Below the pieces are notes generated by a model. It ran no database searches and was not told the DNA's origin. It saw only the letters and a list, made by a program, of their open reading frames with translations. Positions 6,672 to 12,996 of a stretch of DNA of 12,996 bases are shown here, piece by piece. Location: NCBI GenBank assembly GCA_040381555.1, contig JBEIHC010000081.1, positions 1 to 12,996 of the forward strand. The letters are read 5' to 3'. This stretch comes from CANHCC01 sp040381555 (GTDB taxonomy: Bacteria; Bacteroidota; Bacteroidia; J057; RFSG01). Numbering within the stretch: position 1 is the first letter of the stretch; the number at the start of each line of letters is the position of its first letter. The position numbers and the translations under genes were made by a program.

Positions 6672-7802
6672 ATGATAAAAATTGATAGAGTAATTGAAAA
6701 TCAGATTTTTAGACTTTTATCTAGTAATAAAGTTTTGCTACTCTATGGAACCAGACGGGTAGGAAAAACCTTTCTGCTGCAATCTATTCTGGAAAAGATC
6801 CAAGAAAAGGCAATCGTGCTCAATGGGGAGGATCTGGATGTACAGGAGATTTTCCAGCGAAGAACAATTGCTAACTTCCAAAATATTATGGGCGATTCCC
6901 GCCTGCTGTTGATTGACGAAGCACAAGCGATTCCCGGAATTGGCCAAGCCTTGAAACTCATGATTGATTCCCAGCCTCAACTATGCATTTTGGCAACAGG
7001 ATCTTCCTCCCTAGATTTAGTCAAGCAATCTGGAGAACCCCTTACAGGTCGTCATATTCCCTTTTTTTTGTATCCCATAGCTCAGGCAGAACTTAAACTC
7101 AATCTCATTGAAGCACGACAACAGTTAGACGAAAGGCTTATTTACGGTAGTTATCCGGAGATTTTTCAGTTGAAAAGCCATGAGGAAAAATCAACATACT
7201 TACAGCAACTGGTGCAATCTTATTTACTCAAAGACATTCTGGCATATGCAGGAATTAAGCATTCAGGAAAAATCCAGGCTCTACTGAGGTTAATTGCTTT
7301 CCAATGTGGTTCGGAGGTATCCTATTCAGAACTCAGTCATCACTTAGGCATAAATAGAATTACCGTAGAAAACTATCTAGATTTACTCAGCAAGGTATTC
7401 ATCCTATATAAATTACCCGCTTACAGCACCAATCAGCGGAATGAAATATCTAAAGGAGCAAAATGGTATTTCTTTGACAATGGCATTCGAAATGCGATAA
7501 TCAATGACTTCCGTCAGCCTACTCTACGCAATGATATGGGACAATTATGGGAAAGCTTTATCCTCTCTGAGCGTATCAAAAAGAATAATAATAATCGCAG
7601 GCTCACCCAATATTATTTCTGGCGAACCTACCAACAGCAGGAAGTAGATTTAATCGAATTCGAAAATGGGGAACTTCGTGCATTTGAGATTAAATATACA
7701 ACTCCCAAACGATTCAAGATTCCAAATGCTTTTAAGAGTGCTTATCCGGATGCGGAATGTCGGGTGATTTCGAGGGAGGAGTATTGGGAATGGGTGGGGT
7801 GA
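6672..7802 (+). CDS. AAA-type ATP-binding protein with DUF4143-type C-terminal domain
   Basis: This 376-residue protein belongs to the abundant bacterial ATPase family that pairs a P-loop domain with a DUF4143 domain. The Walker A motif is GTRRVGKT (26-33). Walker B is LLLIDEAQ with D82 and E83. A sensor-like strand ILATGSSSLDL (106-116) and the LTGRHIPFFLYPI segment follow. The C-terminal part has FFDNGIRNAI, GQLWESFI and a nuclease-like core EVDLI...FEIKYT with D326, E339 and K341 spaced like a PD-(D/E)XK site. Proteins of this family are widespread, often multi-copy and of unsettled role. The gene stands alone between two spacers and may have its own promoter. It is somewhat less AT-rich than the genes after it, so it may not belong to the same acquisition. 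Confidence 0.9.
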   Translation: MIKIDRVIENQIFRLLSSNKVLLLYGTRRVGKTFLLQSILEKIQEKAIVLNGEDLDVQEIFQRRTIANFQNIMGDSRLLLIDEAQAIPGIGQALKLMIDSQPQLCILATGSSSLDLVKQSGEPLTGRHIPFFLYPIAQAELKLNLIEARQQLDERLIYGSYPEIFQLKSHEEKSTYLQQLVQSYLLKDILAYAGIKHSGKIQALLRLIAFQCGSEVSYSELSHHLGINRITVENYLDLLSKVFILYKLPAYSTNQRNEISKGAKWYFFDNGIRNAIINDFRQPTLRNDMGQLWESFILSERIKKNNNNRRLTQYYFWRTYQQQEVDLIEFENGELRAFEIKYTTPKRFKIPNAFKSAYPDAECRVISREEYWEWVG

Positions 7803-7912
7803 AGAAATTATCACAAAGGGCACTCCTCATAAGAATAAATCGTTTCAAACAACATAAAAATACCAAAACAAGTCAGAAGCGGTTCAAGCCAGCAAAATTT
7901 AAATAAATTTTT

Positions 7913-7920
7913 TAGCTTTG
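7913..7920 (+). promoter_or_regulatory. Candidate -7 promoter element (TAnnTTTG) for the sce7726-like gene
   Basis: TAGCTTTG fits the Bacteroidetes -7 consensus. Transcription would start near 7927, leaving a leader of about 17 bases before the ATG at 7944 and excluding the in-frame TTG at 7923 as start. The rest of the 120-bp spacer 7803-7922 is AT-rich and shows no other feature to me; no -33 element is clear. Confidence 0.4.
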
Positions 7921-7943
7921 TATTGAAATGGTTAAATAGTAGA

Positions 7944-8684
7944 ATGGATTGCACAGCACTTGTAAGATCTTACAATACACTAAGCTATGTTAATCAGCTA
8001 AGGAACTTACTTGCTGAATTTTTTCAAACTGACAAGTTCCAAGGGCTTACCAAATTTGAACTGGCTAAAACTATCAATGATATTGTTTTCAAAAATTACG
8101 ATGGTGAGCAGATTCTGAAATATAGACTTGCAAAAGAATTCGTTATGAAAAAATATGTTGCCGCATTTGAAGTAAAAGCAAAATCCAGTAGAGCTGACTT
8201 CTTAGTAATAAATGGTGATACCAAGTCCTTTGAGATAAAGTCAAAAATTGACACCCTAAATAGATTAAAAAAGCAGGTTGATGATTATGGTGATGTTTTT
8301 GAATACAACACAGTTGTTATCGACAAATCACATCTTGAGAAGGTCATTGAGTTAATACCTGAATATTATGGTATTTGGTATTATGAAAAAAACAAAAAGG
8401 TCATATACCGAGATGCAATATATAGTCCAAGGATAAATGCAAAAGAGCAATTGACCTTGATGAATAAAAAGGAACTACAAAAATATTTTGGCGGTAGTGA
8501 TGGGCAGGAAATAATAAACAACTTCAATACATCTAAAATTAATGAAAAGCTAAAACAGGCTTTAAAAGATAGATACAATAAGAGATGGAGTTTTATTCAA
8601 AACAATTGGGATACAATTTTGCCCATTGATTTACAATTCTTTTTTAATACCAATGTTAAGCCAGAAATAATCTACGGTTGTTGA
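7944..8684 (+). CDS. sce7726-like PD-(D/E)XK nuclease-fold protein
   Basis: The protein has 246 residues from the ATG at 7944; an in-frame TTG at 7923 would add seven, but a promoter-like element lies immediately before it. The core reads RADFLVINGDTKSFEIKS, with D92, E104 and K106 (numbered from the TTG), followed by LKKQVDDY with Q118. This D-x11-ExK plus QxxxY pattern is typical of PD-(D/E)XK nucleases, and this order with a nearby sce7725-like gene recalls the sce7726 family, named from adjacent genes in Sorangium cellulosum. Recognition is from memory of the motif, not a search. The gene is monocistronic and strongly AT-rich. Its last 13 bases overlap the end of the opposing minus-strand operon. 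Nuclease activity and a role in defence are inferred. Confidence 0.7.
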   Translation: MDCTALVRSYNTLSYVNQLRNLLAEFFQTDKFQGLTKFELAKTINDIVFKNYDGEQILKYRLAKEFVMKKYVAAFEVKAKSSRADFLVINGDTKSFEIKSKIDTLNRLKKQVDDYGDVFEYNTVVIDKSHLEKVIELIPEYYGIWYYEKNKKVIYRDAIYSPRINAKEQLTLMNKKELQKYFGGSDGQEIINNFNTSKINEKLKQALKDRYNKRWSFIQNNWDTILPIDLQFFFNTNVKPEIIYGC

Positions 8685-8701
8685 ACATTTGTCTGGCTTA
8701 A
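8656..8701. terminator. Inverted repeat centred on the convergent gene overlap, candidate bidirectional terminator
   Basis: TTAAGCCAGA (8656-8665) and TCTGGCTTAA (8692-8701) are perfect reverse complements, ten pairs with a 26-base loop. The dyad centre (8678.5) nearly coincides with the centre of the 8672-8684 overlap of the two stop regions. The + strand after it is moderately T-rich (8708-8720); the minus strand lacks a T run. The loop is long for an intrinsic terminator. Confidence 0.45.
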
Positions 8702-9781
8702 TTCACCCTTTTCAATTTTTATCTGCATACAATGTAAGTAATGTTCCATTGCTATTTTCTTGAATTTAGCCTGACTTTTACCACTCTCTGCACCCAAACT
8801 AATATTTAGCAAAGTATTATACCCTGGATTGTCTGCACCTACAAAAGGTGGAATTGATGCTAACATTCTTTGTGTTGCATCTGATGAAATAATTGCAGGA
8901 ACAATTAAACTCTCGAATTGAATTAACTCTTTAACGGCTGCACGGTAACCGTAATATTGGTTTTCAGTTGCATCATAATAAATAAAACCCGGACTGATAG
9001 TTCCACCTGCTGTTAGGTCATCCTTTTTAATACCTACAAAATCACCTGTTGCATTAACACCGAACTCATTCATAATATCTATATCAATTTGGCTATTGTC
9101 TGCTTCGTAAACCACTTGGCCGTGATCTAATTTTACATTTTGTATTTCAGTATTAATGGCACTTCTTAGTAATATTTTACAACAGGTATTGAACTGTTTT
9201 AATTTATCAATAATAGGACGCAATGGTGGGCTTTTGGGAAAGGGGTTGATAGTATCTAAATCAATTATGATGTAATCATTTGGACGAGCCAATTGAGATA
9301 CTGCATTGAAATCATCTTTAAATGTTACGGGGAACAACCTGAATGCAATACGGTCAAAATTTGGTTGTAACAATTCAAACTGTCTTTGTATTGTATCAAC
9401 TTCTCCAGTTTTTGGCAAATAGGAAGAAATAACAGGTATTGCCTTGTTGCGTTGTTGAGATAATCTATTTATGTATTCACACCTTTTTTCAAGATTGTTG
9501 CTAATACTGTAGGAAAATGCAACTACTTCGTCTTTCACTGCACCAGATTGTCTTAAGTAAATTGGCAAATCAACAAAAACAAAAGGGGACTGAATAGCTT
9601 CAATTAGTTCAAGATGAATTTCTTCAAATGTTTTTTGAGCATCCGCTTTTCTTGACCTATCAAATTCCTTGACGATTTCGATTAGTGGGTACATATGGTC
9701 ACCAAAACTGAAACTTTTCAATACGATTGTCTCCTGCTGCCTAACCCTAAAGGTTGGCATATAAATTAGATTATTGTCCAT
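8672..9781 (-). CDS. T4 beta-protein / sce7725-like family protein
   Basis: This 369-residue protein has the opening typical of the phage T4 beta-protein and sce7725-like families: YMPTFRVRQQE (7-17), then YPLIEIVKE (31-39). It has repeated strand motifs FVFVDLP, AIPVISSY, YIIIDLD and CKILLRS, which suggest a barrel-like fold, and a late conserved-looking stretch GDFVGIKKDDL..GGTISPGF (246-266). The last part has the segment AKFKKIAMEHYLHC. Function is unknown in the family; relatives occur in phages and in accessory loci. The assignment is by pattern only, and beta family versus sce7725 cannot be separated by eye. Its ATG lies 11 bp inside the upstream gene, so translation is probably coupled. 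Its 3' end overlaps the convergent nuclease-like gene by 13 bp. Confidence 0.65.
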   Translation of the reverse strand: MDNNLIYMPTFRVRQQETIVLKSFSFGDHMYPLIEIVKEFDRSRKADAQKTFEEIHLELIEAIQSPFVFVDLPIYLRQSGAVKDEVVAFSYSISNNLEKRCEYINRLSQQRNKAIPVISSYLPKTGEVDTIQRQFELLQPNFDRIAFRLFPVTFKDDFNAVSQLARPNDYIIIDLDTINPFPKSPPLRPIIDKLKQFNTCCKILLRSAINTEIQNVKLDHGQVVYEADNSQIDIDIMNEFGVNATGDFVGIKKDDLTAGGTISPGFIYYDATENQYYGYRAAVKELIQFESLIVPAIISSDATQRMLASIPPFVGADNPGYNTLLNISLGAESGKSQAKFKKIAMEHYLHCMQIKIEKGELSQTNVQQP

Positions 9782-10637
9782 ATTCGACTTTTAGTTGTTT
9801 AACAATTTGTATATAATCATCTGTTGCTTCAAAGTTTTCATCATAAAAAGCAAGTGAGCTTGAATAAGTTTCAATGAAAGAATTGAACTCCGCTGCCAAC
9901 CACTTATACTTTAAAAAAATACTCTCCTTCTGAGCAGCACTTTGTAGATTTTCATTTATGTTATGGCTGTACCGTTCAAAAAAATACTCTTTATCATCCA
10001 CCTTAAAAATGTGATTGAAAACATTTAGGTATTGAATGTCGCAACTTACTTTTATCAGGCTTGAAGTTAATATTGAGGAATAGCCATCAACATTATCAAC
10101 GGAATAATCTTCTAACTGCTTAATGAAATTCTTTGATAGAACTATTCTTGGAAAAACAGCCTGTGTACTTTCCATTTTATATGCAGTAGCAAGAGGCACA
10201 CCAAGTGCAATTGAAGATTTATCAATAAAAAGCCCATAATCAATACCGCCACGCAGAAAATAACCTTTCTGGATGAACTCAAAGTATAATTCAGAGATGA
10301 CAAGCAATAACTCAACAAGTGAATTTTCTCCATTAATACCTGAGCTTTTAGCAGTAATACAAATGTTGTCACTAAATAAATAATAGCTAAATTTTTCTTT
10401 ATCTAGTTTTGATATAGCAGAATTGAAGGTATTTATAAAGTCACTTGCTTTTTGTGAGTAGTATATTGGACTGTTTGTTTTGGCGTTTTCTTCATCAAAT
10501 GCTTCATCATCTTCTTCTTCATTCGATGCATTATAATATTCAATAGCTTCCGTTTCAAATTCATCAAGTTTGTTTTGAAAACCTAATACATCTAAGAATG
10601 CTACTGCCCTATGTGAATATTTATAATCGTTCATCAT
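9771..10637 (-). CDS. Nucleotide-cyclase-fold protein of unknown function
   Basis: This 288-residue protein is not recognised by name, but it shows the class III cyclase-type layout. The first strand is AVAFLDVLGF (11-20) with D16 where the first metal-binding Asp would be. The beta hairpin is YYLFSDNICIT with D90 at the second metal position. It is followed by YFLRGGIDYG (126-135), PLATAYKMES and PRIVLS (163-168), and a late KYKWLAAEFN (243-252). These blocks recur in a large set of hypothetical proteins with cyclase-like folds. An acidic insert (about 39-54, EEEDDEAFDEE) follows the first helix. The start is the first of two adjacent ATG codons; the gene begins 11 bp after the upstream stop and overlaps the next gene by 11 bp. 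Real cyclase activity, and its nucleotide, are undetermined; it may equally be a degenerate sensor. Confidence 0.6.
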   Translation of the reverse strand: MMNDYKYSHRAVAFLDVLGFQNKLDEFETEAIEYYNASNEEEDDEAFDEENAKTNSPIYYSQKASDFINTFNSAISKLDKEKFSYYLFSDNICITAKSSGINGENSLVELLLVISELYFEFIQKGYFLRGGIDYGLFIDKSSIALGVPLATAYKMESTQAVFPRIVLSKNFIKQLEDYSVDNVDGYSSILTSSLIKVSCDIQYLNVFNHIFKVDDKEYFFERYSHNINENLQSAAQKESIFLKYKWLAAEFNSFIETYSSSLAFYDENFEATDDYIQIVKQLKVEYGQ

Positions 10638-10648
10638 TGTTTCATATT

Positions 10649-11353
10649 TTAACCCATCATCAATAATTCCCTGTCAATCCCTTTTATATACTCCCATTTT
10701 GATGTGTGGTAGTTGTTTGCTATGGTTGATAAATCAGGTATTTGGTAGTAAGCAAATATCGTTTTGTCCATTGCACCAATGTTGATTTGTTTGGTGTGGT
10801 TTACGATGGCATACAGCTTCAAAATGTCAGATACTTGTTCTTCTGAAAGAGTTAGTTTTCTGATTTGTTCGTAGGTTGTTGTTGTTTTTGGCTCTATAAT
10901 ACCAAAATCTGAAAGGGTTTTAAGAAATGACCTTGTGGACCGCTTTATGATTTCTGCATCACCATATGTCTCAGTCATTTTATTAGTCAATGCAGTTGAA
11001 CTGATTTCCTGTGAACTGTCGAATATCTTAAAATAGGCTTGGGTAAAGTACTTTAGTATTTCGTAGTCCATTATGAACATGGCCAAGTAGATTGGCTTCA
11101 TGTAGTTAAAGTCTTTTTGTTTGCTGAGTTCTATTAAAAAGTTATTTTCAATCAGGCTTTTGCTTTCCTGAAAGCTATAAATAAAGGTTCGGAAAAGGAC
11201 TGTTCTTGTTTTTCTTCTGCCATCTTTACCTGTTAGCTCAATAGCTATATCGTTATAAGCATCATAAAAGTCTTCCGGCTTTTTGCCTGGCTCAACTAAA
11301 TGAAGCGTTTTATATATCCACTCGGGTTTTAAAGGTCTATCGTATCCTATCAT
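10649..11353 (-). CDS. Uncharacterised PglZ-associated protein with probable winged helix (possibly BrxA-like)
   Basis: I do not recognise this 234-residue protein with certainty. It is mostly helical and basic near its start (GKDGRRKTR, 42-50). Residues 115-157 read as a winged helix-turn-helix: EISSTALTNKM, then IIKRSTRSFLKTLSDFGIIE and a following turn. BrxA (DUF1819) of BREX loci has a comparable plan, a helical body then a winged helix ending in a hydrophobic L-x-x-x-G-(I/Y)-(L/I)-E turn. In BREX type 3 as I recall it, brxA follows pglZ directly, as this gene does. The N-terminal BrxA motifs are not evident, so the link is tentative. Its ATG overlaps the pglZ stop by 4 bp (ATGA), which implies coupled synthesis with PglZ. 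DNA binding is inferred. Confidence 0.6.
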   Translation of the reverse strand: MIGYDRPLKPEWIYKTLHLVEPGKKPEDFYDAYNDIAIELTGKDGRRKTRTVLFRTFIYSFQESKSLIENNFLIELSKQKDFNYMKPIYLAMFIMDYEILKYFTQAYFKIFDSSQEISSTALTNKMTETYGDAEIIKRSTRSFLKTLSDFGIIEPKTTTTYEQIRKLTLSEEQVSDILKLYAIVNHTKQINIGAMDKTIFAYYQIPDLSTIANNYHTSKWEYIKGIDRELLMMG

Positions 11354-12792
11354 TGCTTTAATTTTATGTAGGGCACTACCATTTCTTCTAAGGTAATGCC
11401 ACCGTGATTTACTTCTATTGTTCCCATGTTGGCGTACATTGTTCTTCCTTCTGGAAGAGCCAAAACTTTGTCATCTACAAATGGAATTTTTAATGTTTGC
11501 TGTTTGACGTGGCTCACTGCATCAATTGGCACAATGGCTGCTCTTTTTGCAAAACTATCTATCAAGTATTTCTCTAATTTTTGACCATTACCTACTGCCA
11601 CAACAGAACCGTGATCGGAACAAATGAAAATGGAATATCCATTTTTTAGAAGCGTGTTGATGTCGTCTTTTACTGTTGATTTTTCTAAGTATCTCCATAC
11701 AGCATCAAAGTATGGTTCTTTGTTGTCTTCGAGTGGAGCAAAATGAGTTGAATGTCCTAAATCGTCATAAAATGTGTAAAGCACAGAAACTGCATCATAG
11801 CCCAATATAGCATCTGATGTTATTAAGTCTTTGTCGGTAAAATATTTGGTGTGCTTGTTTTCAAAAAAAGCTGCAAAGCCTTTTGCTTCTGCGGCTCTCC
11901 CGGGTGATTTTAAATTGTAAACATCTCTGCTACCTTGAAATATTGCTGACCTTGATATGGCCGTTACCGAAGGTAACATGGCAAAAATGGCATCTTCTTG
12001 AAAAGCAATGGCTTCATCCTTTAAATAGTCTTTGAGTATCAACCATTCTGCCCAACCCATACAATCGAAACAGATTAAAGAGATTTTATCATTTTTGATT
12101 GTTTTGATATTGAGCAATATTCTGTCAACTGATTTTGGTGACTTTGGTGTGGATGCAAACATTACTTTTTCCATGCCGTTGTCAAAAAAGAATGCTTGTG
12201 ACCAAAGGTCTATTTCGGTTTGCAGTACTTTATTCTGATTACTCTTTGTTTGGTAATTCAGATAAATCAATTCACCCCAAAATTTACCTACTGTAAAGAT
12301 TGATTCTATTGTAGCGGGTACGCTAATGGCGGTTTGTATTTCATTTTGAAGTGATTCTATTTTCCTTTGGCTGGTTCGATTGGATGCTATTTCTAACCAT
12401 TTTGGAATATCAGTTTCATTGAGTACCAGATGTCTGTCTGCTTCATAAATAGCATCTAATAAATCAGATAACTGGACACCTGAAAGGTTTTTTAGTGCCA
12501 TGTGGGCATTGCCATTAACTGGCATATCTGACCAGGAAAATGTTTTATGTGTCCATTTGTTGGTTATAAATGCCGGAATATCTGATTTAGGTGTTATGAT
12601 GTTGAGTAAATCGAGTTGGGCTGTAAATGCCATCAAATCGGCTGTGGAGGTGGCAATAGCATACGAAGTTTTTCTCTCACTCAGCCAAGTGAGGAAAGAA
12701 GGTGATGTTAATATACCTGTGTGGTCTGTAATGACCTTTGGGGTATTAGCATCCAAATTGAGTTTGATATATATTGCTAATTGCCACTGCAT
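11350..12792 (-). CDS. pglZ: PglZ-domain protein (alkaline-phosphatase superfamily), BREX/phage-defence type
   Basis: This 480-residue protein carries a full PglZ domain. The start of the fold is ISLICFDCMGWAEW with metal-type D243. The nucleophile region is LPSVTAISRSAIFQG with T277. Further ligand candidates are D344 and H347 in YDDLGH, D393-H394 in CSDHG, and H463 in NHGGITLEEMVVPYIKL. The N-terminal half (KVITDHTGILTSPSFL; then LSGVQLSDLLDAI) resembles the head region of BREX PglZ proteins. There is no receiver domain, which separates it from PorX. PglZ is a core component of BREX, Pgl and related antiviral loci; biochemical work on PglZ-type proteins suggests a metal-dependent phosphodiesterase or nuclease-like enzyme. 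At 480 residues it is shorter than many BREX PglZ proteins. It lies 3 bp after the partial upstream gene and overlaps the next by 4 bp. Confidence 0.88.
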   Translation of the reverse strand: MQWQLAIYIKLNLDANTPKVITDHTGILTSPSFLTWLSERKTSYAIATSTADLMAFTAQLDLLNIITPKSDIPAFITNKWTHKTFSWSDMPVNGNAHMALKNLSGVQLSDLLDAIYEADRHLVLNETDIPKWLEIASNRTSQRKIESLQNEIQTAISVPATIESIFTVGKFWGELIYLNYQTKSNQNKVLQTEIDLWSQAFFFDNGMEKVMFASTPKSPKSVDRILLNIKTIKNDKISLICFDCMGWAEWLILKDYLKDEAIAFQEDAIFAMLPSVTAISRSAIFQGSRDVYNLKSPGRAAEAKGFAAFFENKHTKYFTDKDLITSDAILGYDAVSVLYTFYDDLGHSTHFAPLEDNKEPYFDAVWRYLEKSTVKDDINTLLKNGYSIFICSDHGSVVAVGNGQKLEKYLIDSFAKRAAIVPIDAVSHVKQQTLKIPFVDDKVLALPEGRTMYANMGTIEVNHGGITLEEMVVPYIKLKQ

Positions 12793-12795
12793 GGG

Positions 12796-12996
12796 TTATG
12801 AGATACCTTCTAATTGAATTTCTGCTGCTTCTACAAAATCACTCAATTCACCGCTGTTTTCTAAAATTGATTTATCCAACTTTTGGGCAATAGCCATTAT
12901 GTCTTTAAAACGCTTGTCTTTGTAACACACTTCAAAACCATAAACCAATGCTTCTTTGCGGACTTCTTTGATTTTCGACCTGTTATTTTGTGCTTC
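12796..12996 (-). CDS. C-terminal end of an unidentified gene, cut by the right window edge
   Basis: An open frame enters at base 12996 and runs 66 codons to a TAA at 12796-12798, just 3 bp before the pglZ start, so it is the upstream member of the pglZ operon. The visible tail is charged and helical: KIKEVRKEALVYGFEV, CYKDKRFKDIMAIAQKLDKS, and ELSDFVEAAEIQLEG. The periodic charged helices look like the terminal helical extension of a large DNA-processing protein. By position, a BREX-like locus would have a helicase or a methyltransferase here, but nothing in the 66 residues proves either. Confidence 0.7.
   Translation of the reverse strand, partial: EAQNNRSKIKEVRKEALVYGFEVCYKDKRFKDIMAIAQKLDKSILENSGELSDFVEAAEIQLEGIS

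Noticed and set aside
7923..7943. TTG at 7923 as start of the sce7726-like gene
   Set aside because: A TAnnTTTG element at 7913-7920 would place the transcription start after this codon, and an ATG follows at 7944.
11350..12792. PorX, the PglZ-domain response regulator of type IX secretion
   Set aside because: There is no N-terminal receiver domain, and the operon context is accessory, not secretion related.
12500..12817. 105-codon open frame on the + strand
   Set aside because: It is antisense to the well-supported pglZ gene and has no recognisable features.
8672..12996. Complete BREX locus
   Set aside because: Only PglZ is firmly recognised; BrxC/PglY, PglX and BrxL are not in the window, so the label cannot be given.

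Overview
The window looks like a chromosomal piece of a Bacteroidota (Bacteroidetes) bacterium. The signs are the block CBS protein / thiamine-phosphate synthase / Omp85-type barrel / NAD kinase, the near absence of strong Shine-Dalgarno sequences, several TAnnTTTG elements (the Bacteroidetes -7 promoter motif) at plausible places, and short AT-rich intergenic spacers. No 16S or other phylogenetic marker is present, so the assignment is an inference.

Bases 1-6322 are an ordinary housekeeping block, all on the + strand and tightly packed: the 3' part of an M61-family (glycyl aminopeptidase-like) metalloprotease with a PDZ domain; a TrpG/PabA glutamine amidotransferase with a TTG start; an alpha/beta hydrolase; a tandem-CBS protein; ThiE; a one-POTRA Omp85-like outer-membrane protein; and NAD kinase. 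From trpG/pabA to nadK the genes are 3-17 bp apart or overlap slightly, which suggests one transcription unit.

Bases 6323-6671 are a gene-free junction. It holds a 97-bp direct tandem repeat (two full units and a partial third, 95/97 identical), each full unit ending in a weak hairpin plus T7. An AT-rich 32-bp duplication follows, each copy carrying a TAnnTTTG element. A diverged copy of the start of the 97-bp repeat lies at 1163-1227, where it encodes the last residues and stop codon of the M61 protease.

Bases 6672-12996 are accessory and visibly richer in A+T than the first half, most clearly from about 7800 on. They carry a DUF4143-type ATPase (+), a PD-(D/E)XK nuclease-like protein resembling the sce7726 family (+), and a compact minus-strand operon, read from the right edge: an unidentified gene cut by the window (only its last 66 codons visible), a PglZ-domain protein, an all-new protein with a probable winged helix (possibly BrxA-like), a protein with hallmarks of a nucleotide-cyclase fold, and a protein of the T4 beta / sce7725 type. 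The minus operon and the sce7726-like gene converge with a 13-bp overlap of their 3' ends, centred in a perfect 10-bp inverted repeat.

The presence of PglZ, the alkaline-phosphatase-fold hallmark of BREX and related phage-defence loci, makes this a candidate defence island. The combination of PglZ, a cyclase-like protein, a beta/sce7725-like protein and a sce7726-like nuclease does not match any named system I can recall. Its left part is seen here; the remaining components should lie beyond base 12996.
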